Below are positions 21,591 to 32,313 of a stretch of 64,000 nt of DNA, one piece after another. Source of the stretch: Hirsutella rhossiliensis (taxonomy: Eukaryota > Ascomycota > Sordariomycetes > Hypocreales > Ophiocordycipitaceae); contig NW_025408668.1 of NCBI RefSeq assembly GCF_020360975.1, positions 620,001 to 684,000 on the forward strand, written 5' to 3'. The notes under the pieces were generated by a model, which was not told where the DNA came from, searched no databases, and saw only the letters and a program-made list of their open reading frames with translations. The translations under genes and the position numbers were made by a program. How positions within the stretch are numbered: the stretch's first letter is position 1; each line of letters opens with the position of its first letter.

Positions 21591-22805
21591 ACATTGTATA
21601 ACAGCTTGTTCTACTTCAAGAGTATAAAGACGATGGAAACATAACCCTAAAGGAGCTTTACAGAGATCAACAATAGAATCAATGACTCTCCGGTTCTTTA
21701 CTTTCTCTTAGTCGTGCTTCCGATCCTTACACTATCTGCCCGGGGAAGTGGCACCAGGAGAACTAGTGACGATGCCCTTTCAAGAATGTCGTAAGACGCC
21801 GAGTTCAAGCTATCGCGAACGCCCCTTTCCAGCCAGTTGATGAAGATAATTCTTCTTGAGAGTGGCTGCTCTTTAGTAGGGGCCGAAAATGAAAAGTGAG
21901 CCCACATGTGAATTGCCGTCTATCCTCAATGACAGACAGAGGGTTTTCCATATATCGATGTTTGGATGCCTTGAGATTTGCCCATGTCGCCACCTAGGCT
22001 GCTTTGGCGTCAGGGTGACGTTATGCAGAAGGGTTTATAGCATCGCTTAACAGCAACATGTCAGACAGTTACGGCCCACACCTGGCACGACAGCGGCTGT
22101 GCAAAGCGACCTGAATGGCATCAGTCAATTGATGAGAATTATCTAAAGAACAAGAGGTGAGTGAATGAGCTGCAGGGAATTGTGCAGCTCTTTATACACA
22201 AATGAAAGACTTGTTGCCTGCCTACGCATTAGCTGTTGCCTTCCAGGCAACAGCGGCGTTGCGTAGTAATATCGCCACTTCATGAGTAATCATCCTAAGC
22301 AGGCTTGATATTGCGACACAACATTTATCGCGCATTCTATCTAAATACGTATCCTGAGCGCTAAAGGTCTGGTAGCGTGAATGCTGCTTATTTCACTGCC
22401 ATAAATAAATTTCATACATCTTCCTGCCTTGGTGCATCCGACTCTGATCGCTGACTGGGCGCAAGGGTCAGGCAAATGATGAAAGGGTACACCCTGTGCT
22501 TACATCTTGACACCCTGCCAATTATCTCATGTTCGAGCAGAATTAGAAAGCACCTTCCCTTCACAGTTAAGTTGTGCGCGAACAGGTGAACGTAGGGTTA
22601 TCTATGGATGTGTTCGTTTCGACGCCGTAGCCGAGACCGTTTCTGAGACATGTAAAGAGGCCGTGAAGACACTGAGTAGAGTCCAGGCTCAGGCTCTGCT
22701 TCAAAATGCCGAAACTCATAAATTACGCATTGTCTCTCTGTGAAACCACCAGCGCCGTCATTGTTACCTGAGACCTAGCGTCAGCTTTACAGACTAGAAA
22801 GTTAA
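21591..22805. other. Mostly noncoding; third palindromic element copy and one short ORF
   Basis: The ORF at 22507-22743 (78 codons, ending THKLRIVSL) reads like real protein and is preceded by a possible acceptor (CGAGCAG), so it may be a last exon, but no partner exon was found. No other gene is supported. Confidence 0.3.
22140..22290. mobile_element. Palindrome-rich nonautonomous element, copy 3
   Basis: It has ATTATCTAAAGAACAAGAGG, then CTCTTTATACACAAATGAAAG, then GCTGTTGCCTTCCAGGCAAC hairpin sequence, in the same order as copy 1 on the plus strand, but it is more diverged. Boundaries not determined. Confidence 0.4.
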
Positions 22806-22870
22806 GGGCCCAATTATCTATACACCTCCTTTTATTAACTGTACACCAAAAAGTGGATCAACTGTGGCTG
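22806..22870 (+). repeat. MULE 1 left terminal inverted repeat
   Basis: Pairs with 25350-25415 in reverse orientation with a few mismatches and one indel. Confidence 0.9.
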
Positions 22871-23037
22871 GGTCAGGCGCAGTGCCGATGCCGCTAATTT
22901 TGGTGCGCCCATTCCCGGCCGGCCAGCTGGCCAGTTCGTGATGCTTGCGTAACAACATCCTGTAACCGTAACTATCAGCAATACCATCAAAACTGAAGCT
23001 ATTCGCACCGCGTTTTCTGCCCTTACGAGCCCGAATC

Positions 23038-25167
23038 ATGGAGTCGCTTACGAAGACACTATTCCCGACCTTCCAGGCCGCGATGGAAGCCGCCGATACC
23101 GTTGCTGAGGCTGAGGGCTACGCCCTACACATTCGAACATCGAAGCGGGATAACGCTGGCCAACGCAAGTCTGCACTTGTTCGTTGTATCAAGGCCGGCC
23201 CCTACGAAAATCGGAAGGATAAAGCTGCTCATATCTCTCGTCGTCGCCTCAATACAGCAACCCAGAAAACAGACTGTGAATTTCGCCTCTCGTTGAAGGA
23301 AAAACGCGGTTACTGGACTATCTCTTATCTTCACGATGTTCACAATCATCGCCTTGTTGATGACCCGATGGTCTTTCCGAAGTACCGGGCGCTTGTTATC
23401 CAGAAGTATCGCGACGACATTATCCGGAAGTTTAATAACAATACCCGGCCGACCGATATTGCTGGCGAGCTTCGTGACCTGGTTCACGACGATCCTCGTT
23501 TAGCCGGTATCACGGCTCAAGACGTGAGTAACGCCTTGGCTAGGCACCGTCAGGAAGAACTAGCTGGCCGTACGCCTCTTCAGTTTCTCTACGACCGGCT
23601 AGATAAGTCCGACTTCTTTCATCGAGATAGTCGTGATCCCCAGGGCCGGCTAACTGGGCTATTTCTCGCGCCTCGTGCTACCTTCCATCGATGGCGTCAG
23701 CATCACGATGTCCTCGTCCTCGACTGTACCTACAAGACGAACCGATTCAATATGCCGTTATTGAATATCTGCGCGGCCACTCGAGATAACAAAACGTTCT
23801 CTATTGCCTCTATCTTCTTGAACGGCGAGACCGAGTCCCATTACTATTGGGCTATCTCGTTGCTGCTAGTCCTTTGCGAGAAGGAGTCGATCCCATTTCA
23901 AGGGTCACTGTCACGGACCGAGATACTGCGTTGCTTAAGGCGTTAGATAGCTTTCGCGAGCTTCAAAACAGTACTAACCTTCTCTGCACGTGGCATATTA
24001 ACCAGAATGTCGTTGCGAAATGCAAGCAATTTTTCCTAAGGCATCAAAAATCGGCAATCGAGTCGTACGGGCCCCGGCATTCCAAGCGTTTCTACAAGAG
24101 TGGAACGAGATCGTCAAGTCACAAGATGTGAATAGCTTCAACGAACGTTTACGCCAATTTGAGACACCAGGCCGCCACCCGCTTGCAGCTATACAATACT
24201 GTTGCAATACGTGGCTAACGCCTTGGAAGGAGAAGTTTGTATCTTGTTTCGTTAATCAATATCGCCACTTCGGGCGTACAACGACCTCGATCGTCGAGGA
24301 CTTCACTCTCATATGAAGAAGTTCCTTTGGTCCTGTACGGGCGATTTGACGACCGTTTTCCAACGATTCGAACGCTTCTGGGGCCATCAGGCTGCTCAGA
24401 TCACAGCGATAGAGAATCGAAACCTCCACAAGATATCAACGTTCTCCTACAGGCGCCGTATATGCCGATCCGCGAGCGAGTATCGTCATATGCGTTAAAG
24501 CTACTAATAGATGAGCATCGCAAGATCCTCTAGACCCCGAAGTCAACGGGCCAAACCGCCGCCAGGTCAATGTCCTTGTAATTGGGCTACTAGTCGAGGG
24601 CTACCGTGCTGCCATCGAATCTTCGAGTCTATCAACACCAATACCTCCCTTACACTCGACGACTTCGACCCATTTTGGTATATTCCGATCGATACAAGCG
24701 CTCAGGGCACAAGCCCTACTCGGGCACCATACGAGCCACAAGTTATCAGGGCTAAGGGCCGCCCAAGGCTCACTCAACCTCGAAGAGTCACGGCGGTCAA
24801 GATCAACGCGGCGGGATCCGTCACATCACGAGATCGCTGAACGGCATGAGCGGGCTGAGGCTATACGACTGCCTCCTCCCTCAACGGCACCAGCGGCGAT
24901 GACGGGTACGGTAACGGCCGCGATGACTTCAACGGAACGAGGCTGCGGCACATCGAGGAAAACGGCGATACGTACGAGGCAGGCACACGGATGCAACGGG
25001 CGTATCAACAAGCCGGGCGTCAAACGCCAGTCTCTGATGATGACGATCAGCCGGTACGGCGGGAGACCCAAGACTGCATCTTCGTCGCCGGCCTCACGGA
25101 CGATGCCGCCCTTGAGGATGTATGGGATCAATTGGAATCACAGTTAGATGAAGCGGATCAGGCGTAG
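23038..25167 (+). pseudogene. MULE transposase (Hop/FAR1-like), frameshifted
   Basis: Starting at ATG 23038 the protein has a FAR1-type N-terminal DNA-binding part (CEFRLSLKEKRGYWTIS then DVHNHRL). The catalytic domain follows with LDCTYKTNRFNMPLLNI (first Asp), TVTDRDTALLKAL (second Asp) and LCTWHINQNVV. A helical region comes next, with CPCNWATSRGLPCCH near 24600, a SWIM-like C-x-C..C-H motif. It closes with an acidic tail ending at 25167. The reading frame changes near 23865, 24015, 24300, 24440 and 24520, mostly as single-base losses. Without them the transposase would be complete, about 700 residues. Confidence 0.75.
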
Positions 25168-25349
25168 TGCACTCGAAGAAGGAGGCCTGTTGTAAACACC
25201 AAAGAATAGTCTCATCAGCATAGAAAGCGCAGTACGAATAGCTTCAATTTTGGGTGCCTTATCGTTGAAGGAGAACTGTTACTACCTGGCTCTACTTATC
25301 GTAGAGAATGTGTGCATACAAATTGGCGGTATCGGCCCTCTTCGGCCGT

Positions 25350-25415
25350 CAGCCACAGTTAATCCACTTTTTGGGTGTACAGTTAATGAAAGTGGGTGGA
25401 TAGATAACTTGGGCC
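25350..25415 (-). repeat. MULE 1 right terminal inverted repeat
   Basis: Reverse complement of 22806-22870; followed by the target duplication AAAGTTAA. Confidence 0.9.
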
Positions 25416-25431
25416 AAAGTTAATAGGCAAC

Positions 25432-26330
25432 TTACAGGCCAAATAGTTCTTTTTCATCGTCTCCGCGCACAAAGTTCTGTCGATCTTTTCCGTATAGGAA
25501 CAACCCATGTCCCCGCCAGTCCAATAGAGGAGTAGAAGTAGGTATTTGCTCCATTCCAGTACTGCTTAAGGAAGCTGGGGTTCTTGGAGCTGAGAGGATC
25601 CTCTCCTCCTGACAGAAAATACTGGCCAAGCGCGCCTGCTCTTCAGGGTCAACCTTTCGCCTATTCTTGGAGCCTTCTGTGCGATGCACAAAGGGCTTGA
25701 GCCAGAGTCCGACGTGGGTTCAGACGCTGGTGACGATGTGGCCGAGATGCGGTTCGTGCTTCCACAGGCGTTCGAAGACTGCCCAGTATGGAGGGTTTCA
25801 GACAGCGCCGTAGAAGGCGTCGAGATGTCTTTCCCACTCGAAAGTGACACTTCGACAAGCTTGGATGTAGCCTCGCTTGTAGTTGTCACAATTGGATTGG
25901 CTTCGGTGTCTGCACTTTTCGTCATTGTCCACAACGTCGATTTTTTGGATGATGCAGTCGACGTTTGGCCTAGACGACGCGTGGATGTCGAGAAAGAACC
26001 CTTGTCACAGTACTCAATGTATTTTTGACTCGTGTGTTAAGTGTTGTTGATGGCACCATTTCGAGATATGCTCTGCAACTAATCGCGCTCCCTGTCGTAA
26101 TTGCTTCCATATTCCATGTCGCCGGCGGCAGAAGCGAAGAAACATATGGAATCGTGACTGTTTGACCCGGAACAATTAAGCTTAGTCTGTTCCCATAATT
26201 AAGCTTTGATATGTCTTCCACGGCGACACCAAGGTGTTCTGCTGCATCGATCGCATATGGACTATCCACAATCCCTTGCGCTCAGGTTTACACGCGCTTA
26301 CCACAGCGGCGCAGGCAAAAGTAAAGATAG
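25432..26330 (-). pseudogene. LysM-domain protein, fragmented
   Basis: On the minus strand, near 26320-26280 a hydrophobic stretch (VSIFTFACAAVVSAC) resembles a signal peptide. From 26269 one LysM domain is clear: AIDAAEHLGVAVEDISKLN then IVPGQTVTIP, the fold that binds chitin or related glycans. A Ser/Thr-rich linker follows in another frame (25934-25690), and a last segment ends at 25432 with EKELFGL. Whether introns or frameshifts connect the parts cannot be settled. Fungal secreted LysM proteins of this size often act in glycan masking, but that role is inference only. MULE 1 lies immediately downstream. Confidence 0.5.
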
Positions 26331-26966
26331 AAACATTTCGGAGAGCAGCTATAATACGAAGGCGAAGAGATCTGCGAGCTTGTCGTGCTTTTATAAATGC
26401 GTATCACCGGCAGAGAAGTCCATATTTGGATCAGTGCGGAGGCCATTTGCGGAGGCGACAACTTCGCAGTCCTCGGTAGTCTGCGGCTTCCTAAGCACGC
26501 GAGTACAGTAGCCTTATCTCACAATTGTTACAAGAATTGAACCAGCCAATTCGGACCAAATCCTGCACCACGGACAGCGCCTTTTGGCTCAAGATAGCAG
26601 CTGTTTTCTGTCTTCAAACAACTTGATGATGTGAACGCAATGGAGCTATCTTCCAAGCCTGCTTGAGCCTTTGACAAGGAATCAGTTCAAAGTAGCGGCA
26701 TGTTCAAGCGTGAAGGCCCCAAGTCTATCAAGCTAGAAGCGGCGAATATGACGAAAACGAACCTTCAGAGGACAGTTGAGACATTCGGCAACGTGATTCA
26801 GAAGATTGAAGAGGTATTATTAGACTACAGTTCACCCAGCAGCCTCAAAATGAGCATATATTTTGCGGATTATTCCCGGTTCAATTTCAGGCTTCTCGTT
26901 TTCTCGACCCTGGTCCTGTCGGAGCTTGATACACGTAATCCCGCAGAGAGTGCTAGCCTTCCGTAG
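26331..26966. other. No supported gene
   Basis: The 88-codon plus-strand ORF at 26700-26966 has no domain, and nothing else stands out. Confidence 0.3.
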
Positions 26967-27168
26967 CGTCATCGCGCAACCCGTCTTGACGCTCAAGCTA
27001 CTGCACTACGTAATGTGAAGTTACGGGGTACACTTCTAAAACTAAACTCGCCTAACGTCAATAAAGAGGTATACCATTTCGGGCGTGGTCGTTGCGTCGG
27101 TGTTCTAAAACTCGGTGATGTTACCCGGGACGGCGGAAAGCGCCTAGTGGGCATTACGAAGGTTAAAA
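26967..27168 (+). pseudogene. C-terminal coding fragment, family not recognised
   Basis: One frame reads RNVKLRGTLLKLNSPNV, EVYHFGRGRCVGVLKLGDV and TRDGGKRLVGITKVKR to a TAG at 27166-27168. The composition is clearly protein-like and basic, and there is no start codon, so it is the tail of a larger gene, probably a transposon protein. Confidence 0.35.
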
Positions 27169-27524
27169 GATAGTCATTTGCATTTATTATAGGAATGGGA
27201 GCCAGACAAAACCCCAACAAAAAGTATTAAATGTGAAGCGGGTTACGATGCTTGCGAGTATTAAATGATTGAGCACATGAGATATCTATTTTTGTCCTTT
27301 GCGCTACTTCCTGTCCTTTTTGTTTCCTTGCGCTACGTCTACCTAAAATCGACCCATACGATTCTTCTAATTCCTCAGTCAGGTGAAACCGCGTAACTGA
27401 TCTCAATCACGACATGTTCCCTCACCATAATGGCCGTCGCTGTTGGCCCCGTCTTGCTTTGGAGGAAAAACATCAAGGGTCGAAATGGAAGTTCGCAGCA
27501 GAAACTCCGACGTTAGGGCTGATA

Positions 27525-28995
27525 TTTGAAGATTTTGAAGTCGAATCGGCCTCGGGACCCTTGAATTGAATGAAGCCGAATCGGGTAAGGTCTTCAAATT
27601 CGACGAATCAAAAATCAGGAGTCTTCATTCAATTCATTCATAAAAATTGTGAATGAATGGCGATATGGTCGAAACGTAAGGCGAAAAAAAATTATCACCC
27701 CGCTTCGCGGCCAAGGGACATACAGGGAGGAAAGGGTCAATACCCGAAGCCACCCACCAAGGGCCTCTTCCCTGTTCTTCCTCGGCAGGCTCACATACAC
27801 ATCAATAAACAAGCTGCTTTGACCCCATCATTGGGGTTTGCCCGCGCGGACACGGTAACTTCGAGTTCGGCCGCGCTTGTGATGACGCTCTGCGTATTTA
27901 AAAGTCTGTTGTGCGTGTTTCAGTTGGATTCCACCGTCCACACTCCACTGGCAAAATCCTAGTCCCGCGCCGCCCGCGTCTGGCGGGGGCGTCGCTGGGG
28001 AAATCGAGGCGAAGGACGGCAGTTAGGGCGTCCATATATTGTGGTATAACGACCTAACAGTGCCTGATACGCCACCGTTTCAGCAATCTTGCCACCCTAT
28101 ACGGAGTATTAAAAACACCATGAAGCTCATGAACAGTGCCATTTTATAATGCACATGATTTAAATGTAGTGCCGCTCGAATGTTCTGGATTTTCTCGTTC
28201 GGATGATATAACCTCGATAGTTACATGTCGTTAACATTTGCTCAAGAAATGCCACATCATCTTGAAGGCAATCAATGGATAGCCCATTTTTTGGTTGGAA
28301 TACTACATTTCAAGCACATATTAAGCTCGGCAACCCATATTCTGGATATATAATATAATAATTATACCGCTGTACAGCCCCAGCAAGCTGATTCGAAAAC
28401 CGCGTTCAGATCCTCAACATCTCAATACTGCGCGAACAATTGGAAGTGACACGAATCGAGTCAGCTCGCGATTTGGAGGCTGTTAGGGACTTATCTACTC
28501 CTCGAGCCCAATATGACTGCTACTTGTTTGTCCATACAAATTAGCCGATCAGGAAGTACCCGAAAAATCTGCATGATAAGGATATATTGTGCCAACTAGC
28601 CGCGTTCAGACGCGTTATTTCCGCTCAGTTGACCACCTGTTAATTCTACTGCTGTCGGAAAGACAGGGTCGTCAGCCCATCCACCTTTGCCTGCGTGGCG
28701 CAACGGTCTTCGCGACAACTGCCACGACATTATTTTACCACGACCTCGCCTAATTCCTGCTTCGATATTCCGACAGCGGCTTCGGATCAGCCCCCGAATC
28801 AACGCCCTGACCGACGACCTATCCTACCCGTTCAACCCCGACTCCTTGACACTTTATTGTGGTTTATTTGGTGTCGTTCCGACTACCTGTGTCGCGTCCA
28901 TTCTCGAGCCTTTCAGCCAAGATCAGGTAAAACTTCATTACTCTCAATCTACCCTCCTTATTTAATTACCTTACGAGTGGATAGCTAATTATAAC
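27525..28995. other. 5' noncoding part of hAT 1
   Basis: Subterminal repeats lie at the left end. Around 28685-28720 about 35 bp (TGCCTGCGTGGCGCAACGGT region) match LINE sequence at about 50945-50985 in reverse, so a tiny LINE piece is embedded. No gene supported. Confidence 0.4.
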
Positions 28996-31679
28996 ATGAT
29001 ACGTAGTATGGCCCTGCTGAAACAAAAACATCTGCCGCAGCGAATTTCTTTGCTCCAAGGACCCGGCGTAAATTGCCAACGCAGAATTATGCCCGCATCG
29101 AACGTCCTCAATTCAACCTCGGAATCCCGCGCGCGCGCTGATTCTAGCGCAACTCCGGCTCCTTCCTCTCCTCTTCCAACTGGCGAAGATACAATTGTCT
29201 GCGCGCCCCCGGGTCATCCTGACTGTGAGTCAGATGATGACATGCCCGACGCGGATACACCAGAGCCGCCATTGAACAGTAGTCATATGACGCTCGCAGA
29301 GAAAGCCGGACTTATCAAGAAGTGGGCCGACAACAAACAAAAGCATGTTCGCAAGAAGAGAGACAAGAACAGCCACGTCTATTGGTATATGCAGAGGAAG
29401 CTATAGACAGAAGCTTTTACTCAGAGGATAAGGATGGGCCGAAGATCTTCCAAGAGTTCCGGTGGACTTGTATAGAGTGCCTTCAAAATCCCAATACTCT
29501 TCGGAAGAGATTCCAGGTCCTCGAATCGAACCGCCGAGGGTTACCTCTGGCATGGGAGACCATTTAAAAATCCACGGTATTACGAAGGAATCTCACCACG
29601 CTCGAATTAATGGATACGGCCGCGCCATTGGTGGAGGAGATTATACAGAGGCAGACGCATGGAGCGGTCGACCTAGGCAGAGAGCAAGACTCACGGCAAA
29701 GGAGTCTATCCGCCGGTGGTTTGTAAAACACCGACAACCCTTCTCTGTTGTCGAGACTCCTGCTTTTCAAGAGATGTTCTTGGCTCACAACACAACATGT
29801 GTGTACAGGAGTCGTATAACGTTACGCAATCATATATATACAGACTTTGTCGAACGCAGGAGAAGCTGAAGATTGAGCTTGAGTACAATTGTGCCACCAT
29901 CTCGTTCACCCTTGATATCTGGACAGCACCGAATCGGGTGCCCATTTTCGCCATTATTGCGCACTGGATTACACCGGAGTTTGAGGAGAGAGAGGAAGTT
30001 ATTGAGTTTATTGAGCTCAAAAGATCTCACACTGGCAAACAATTAGCTGAGATAGTTGAGAGGACGCTTGAGGAGCTCAGGCTCAAGCCTAAGCTTCTCG
30101 CCATTACGGGAGACAACGCCGGCAATAACGGCACGCTCTGTCAGTCTTTGTACGATTCTCTCAAGACCAAATTCGACGACAAGGTGAGCCCAATAGGAGG
30201 CCCGCATGCGCTTTCACGGCAGGAAGAGTTGGATCCGCTGTCTAGCTCATATTACCTCGCTCATTTGTGAGGGCGTCTTGCAAGATCTCAAAGCAGGCAC
30301 AGCGAAGGAAGCCAAGAAGATGCTTGACAAGTGGGACGAAGAGAATAAAAGCAACAACTACACCATTCCGGGAGACTCTAGTCGAAGTGGGATTGCCAAA
30401 ATCCGCCTCCTCAATCTCTGGATGTTGAGATCCGGGTCTAGGGAGCAAGACTTCAAAAGCATGCCGCGCACGCACTACCGGAAGCCAACCTACGATGTCG
30501 ACACTCGCTGGAATTCGGCCTACGACATGATTGACCAATTCCTCGAGCTTGAGGCAGAGTATACTGAGTTCGTTGATACTCACCCGCAAGTCAAGTGCCT
30601 CCTGCCCTTATCAGAAGAGATTGTCGCTCTCTATCAACTGCGGAAGGTTCTGAAGCCGTTTAAAGACCACACTCTGAAAGTCTCCGAAGTTATGCCGCCG
30701 ATCTCACAAAGTCTCGATATCTATTGGGATTTGGAAGCTCTCCTTGATGATGTAGTCGAAGGAGTTGGCGACTTTACAGACCTTGATATGTCCATTCGAG
30801 ACGCCTTCTCGAAGGGCAAAGCAAAACACGTTACTTATATGAAGAAGCTTGACGATCAAATGATGCTATTCGCAGCTCACATCCTGGATCCGCGTTATAA
30901 AACTCACCAATTGGAAATGATGATACCGGATCAATACTCTGAGATTATGGCTAAAGTCAAGAAGTATTTCAAAACGGAGTGGCCGGAGCTAGCAGCATTG
31001 AATGCCACAAACTCAACTATGAGCCAATCCAGACCAGCTGAGCGTCCTCAAGGAGTCTCCATTGCGCAATGGAGAGCCATCCAAATGAAGAAGGCGAGGG
31101 AGGCGGAGACGGGCGCGGCGATCCCTATTTCGGAGCTTGAACGGTGGCTTGCAGCTCCTCGAATAGAGTTCGACGAGTCTATTGCAAAGTCTCCAGACTT
31201 CCTACTGAAGTGGTGGAAAGAACACAAGGTCGAGTGGCCACTTTTGGCTGCGGCGGCGCGTGATCTTCTCTCTGTCTCTGGCTCTGAAGTTGACGTGGAA
31301 CGCCTCTTCAGCGGTTGTAGAGACGAATTCGGTATCCGCCGTCACGCCTTGAAGGCAGATACGGTGCGAGTACTAACACTTTTACGGAGTGCTTATACTC
31401 AGGAAGATAAGATCGATCAGGCGTTGATCAAGGCGGCCATGGAGTATGACATCCTGCCCTTTGCCAATAGTATTATTTGGAGACCAGACCACATTCCGGG
31501 CAAGCTGGAAGATGGTATGTATGGATATACCCTCATTATATATGTAGGTATATGCTAATCTGTGTTCAGGCGAGAATCCTCCTCAACCTCTTCCTCCCAC
31601 CGAGGCTCCCACTGAACCCCTACCCCCAAACCTCCTGCATCCCAAGCCGATAAGTCTGCGATATCAACCCCCTGTCTAG
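28996..31679 (+). pseudogene. hAT transposase with BED-type finger, frameshifted
   Basis: After an acidic, Ser/Pro-rich head comes a BED-like region near 29470-29580 (WTCIECLQNP..., GDHLKIHG). The catalytic core has LDIWTAPN (29911-29934), TGDNAGNN, and SWIRCLAHIT. RWNSAYDMI and an insertion domain come next. The C-terminal dimerisation region follows (WWKEHK-EWP, LLSVSGSEVDVERLFSG, RRHALKADTVRVLTLL). A 55-nt intron at 31515-31569 (GTATGT, GCTAAT, TTCAG) leads to a Pro-rich last exon ending at 31679. Frame changes near 29400, 29540, 29850 and 30190 can each be explained by lost bases in short G or C runs. Without them a full-length transposase would be read. Confidence 0.75.
31515..31569 (+). 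other. Intron in the hAT 1 transposase gene
   Basis: Donor GTATGT, branch-like GCTAAT and acceptor TTCAG; removal joins codons in phase 1 and extends the protein by about 36 Pro-rich residues. Without splicing the frame stops at 31558. Confidence 0.7.
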
Positions 31680-32313
31680 ATACAATGGAGGCTTCGGAGG
31701 ATTGGGGCTCTAAGAGTGTAGCCGTGTACAGTGGCGGATTCGAACGCGTTGTACCGACGTATTTTGAGGATTCGGCAGAGCTTTGAAAGTGCTTATTTTC
31801 AGTCGATTTGCCTAGGACAGGCGGATCAGTATTTATGTAAGTTAATTTTTGTAGTATTCGGGATTATCGACTTCTTAGAAGGCTATAACTTAAAACTATA
31901 TACTACTTATTGGCGTTTTTGAGGCATCTTTGCAATCGCTCAGGTACACACCAAATTCACTTCGTTTAGGGATCCTTCAAACCATTCATGAATGGCCTGA
32001 ATTGGCCCAAACCCAACTTGAATCGCGAAAATTGGAGCTTGAAGATTTTGAATCAAGATCCAAAATTCAATTCATTTGATTCATCCTTCATTCAAAATCT
32101 TCAAAATCTTCACCTTCGTCTATCACCCCTATCCGACGTATTCACTCGGCAGCCGTCGGTGTCAATTGATCAACAACCAACGGCAGCAGCTGACGTTGAA
32201 GACCCTTGAAAGACGAATGACAACGCAATCAGCAGCGTGCTCGCGGCCTGTTGGGCACTCTTTCCAGTCAACCCACTTCCTGGAATGGGGGCAGGAGTTT
32301 GGCGCTTCTCGAA

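Larger units (their letters stand above)
22806..25415 (+). mobile_element. Mutator-like element (MULE) with long TIRs and 8-bp target duplication
   Basis: The terminal inverted repeats at 22806-22870 and 25350-25415 are about 65 bp and begin GGGCCCAA/GGCCCAA. They share ATTAACTGTACACC, AAAAAGTGGAT and AACTGTGGCTG. The 8 bp AAAGTTAA occurs directly outside both ends (22798-22805 and 25416-25423), a target-site duplication typical in length for MULEs. The 2.6-kb element encodes one Hop/FAR1-like transposase with frameshifts. Its right end sits 16 bp beyond the stop of the LysM gene remnant. Confidence 0.9.
27514..32131 (+). mobile_element. hAT transposon 1 with TIRs and 8-bp target duplication
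   Basis: The ends TAGGGCTGATA (27514-27524) and TATCACCCCTA (32121-32131) form 11-bp inverted repeats with one mismatch and resemble the Ac-type TAGGGATGAAA end. The 8 bp TCCGACGT is present on both sides (27506-27513 and 32132-32139), the length diagnostic for hAT. Both subterminal regions hold repeated TGAAGATTTTGAA and TTCATTCAATTCATT motifs. The 4.6-kb element carries one transposase gene with a spliced 3' exon and a 1.4-kb noncoding 5' part. Confidence 0.92.

Noticed and set aside
25684..26028. Plus-strand ORF of 114 codons
   Set aside because: It is antisense to the Ser/Thr-rich part of the LysM gene remnant and has no independent support.
28685..28720. tRNA-like A box (TGGCGCAACGG)
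   Set aside because: No matching B box or cloverleaf follows, and the stretch matches LINE coding sequence near 50.96 kb.
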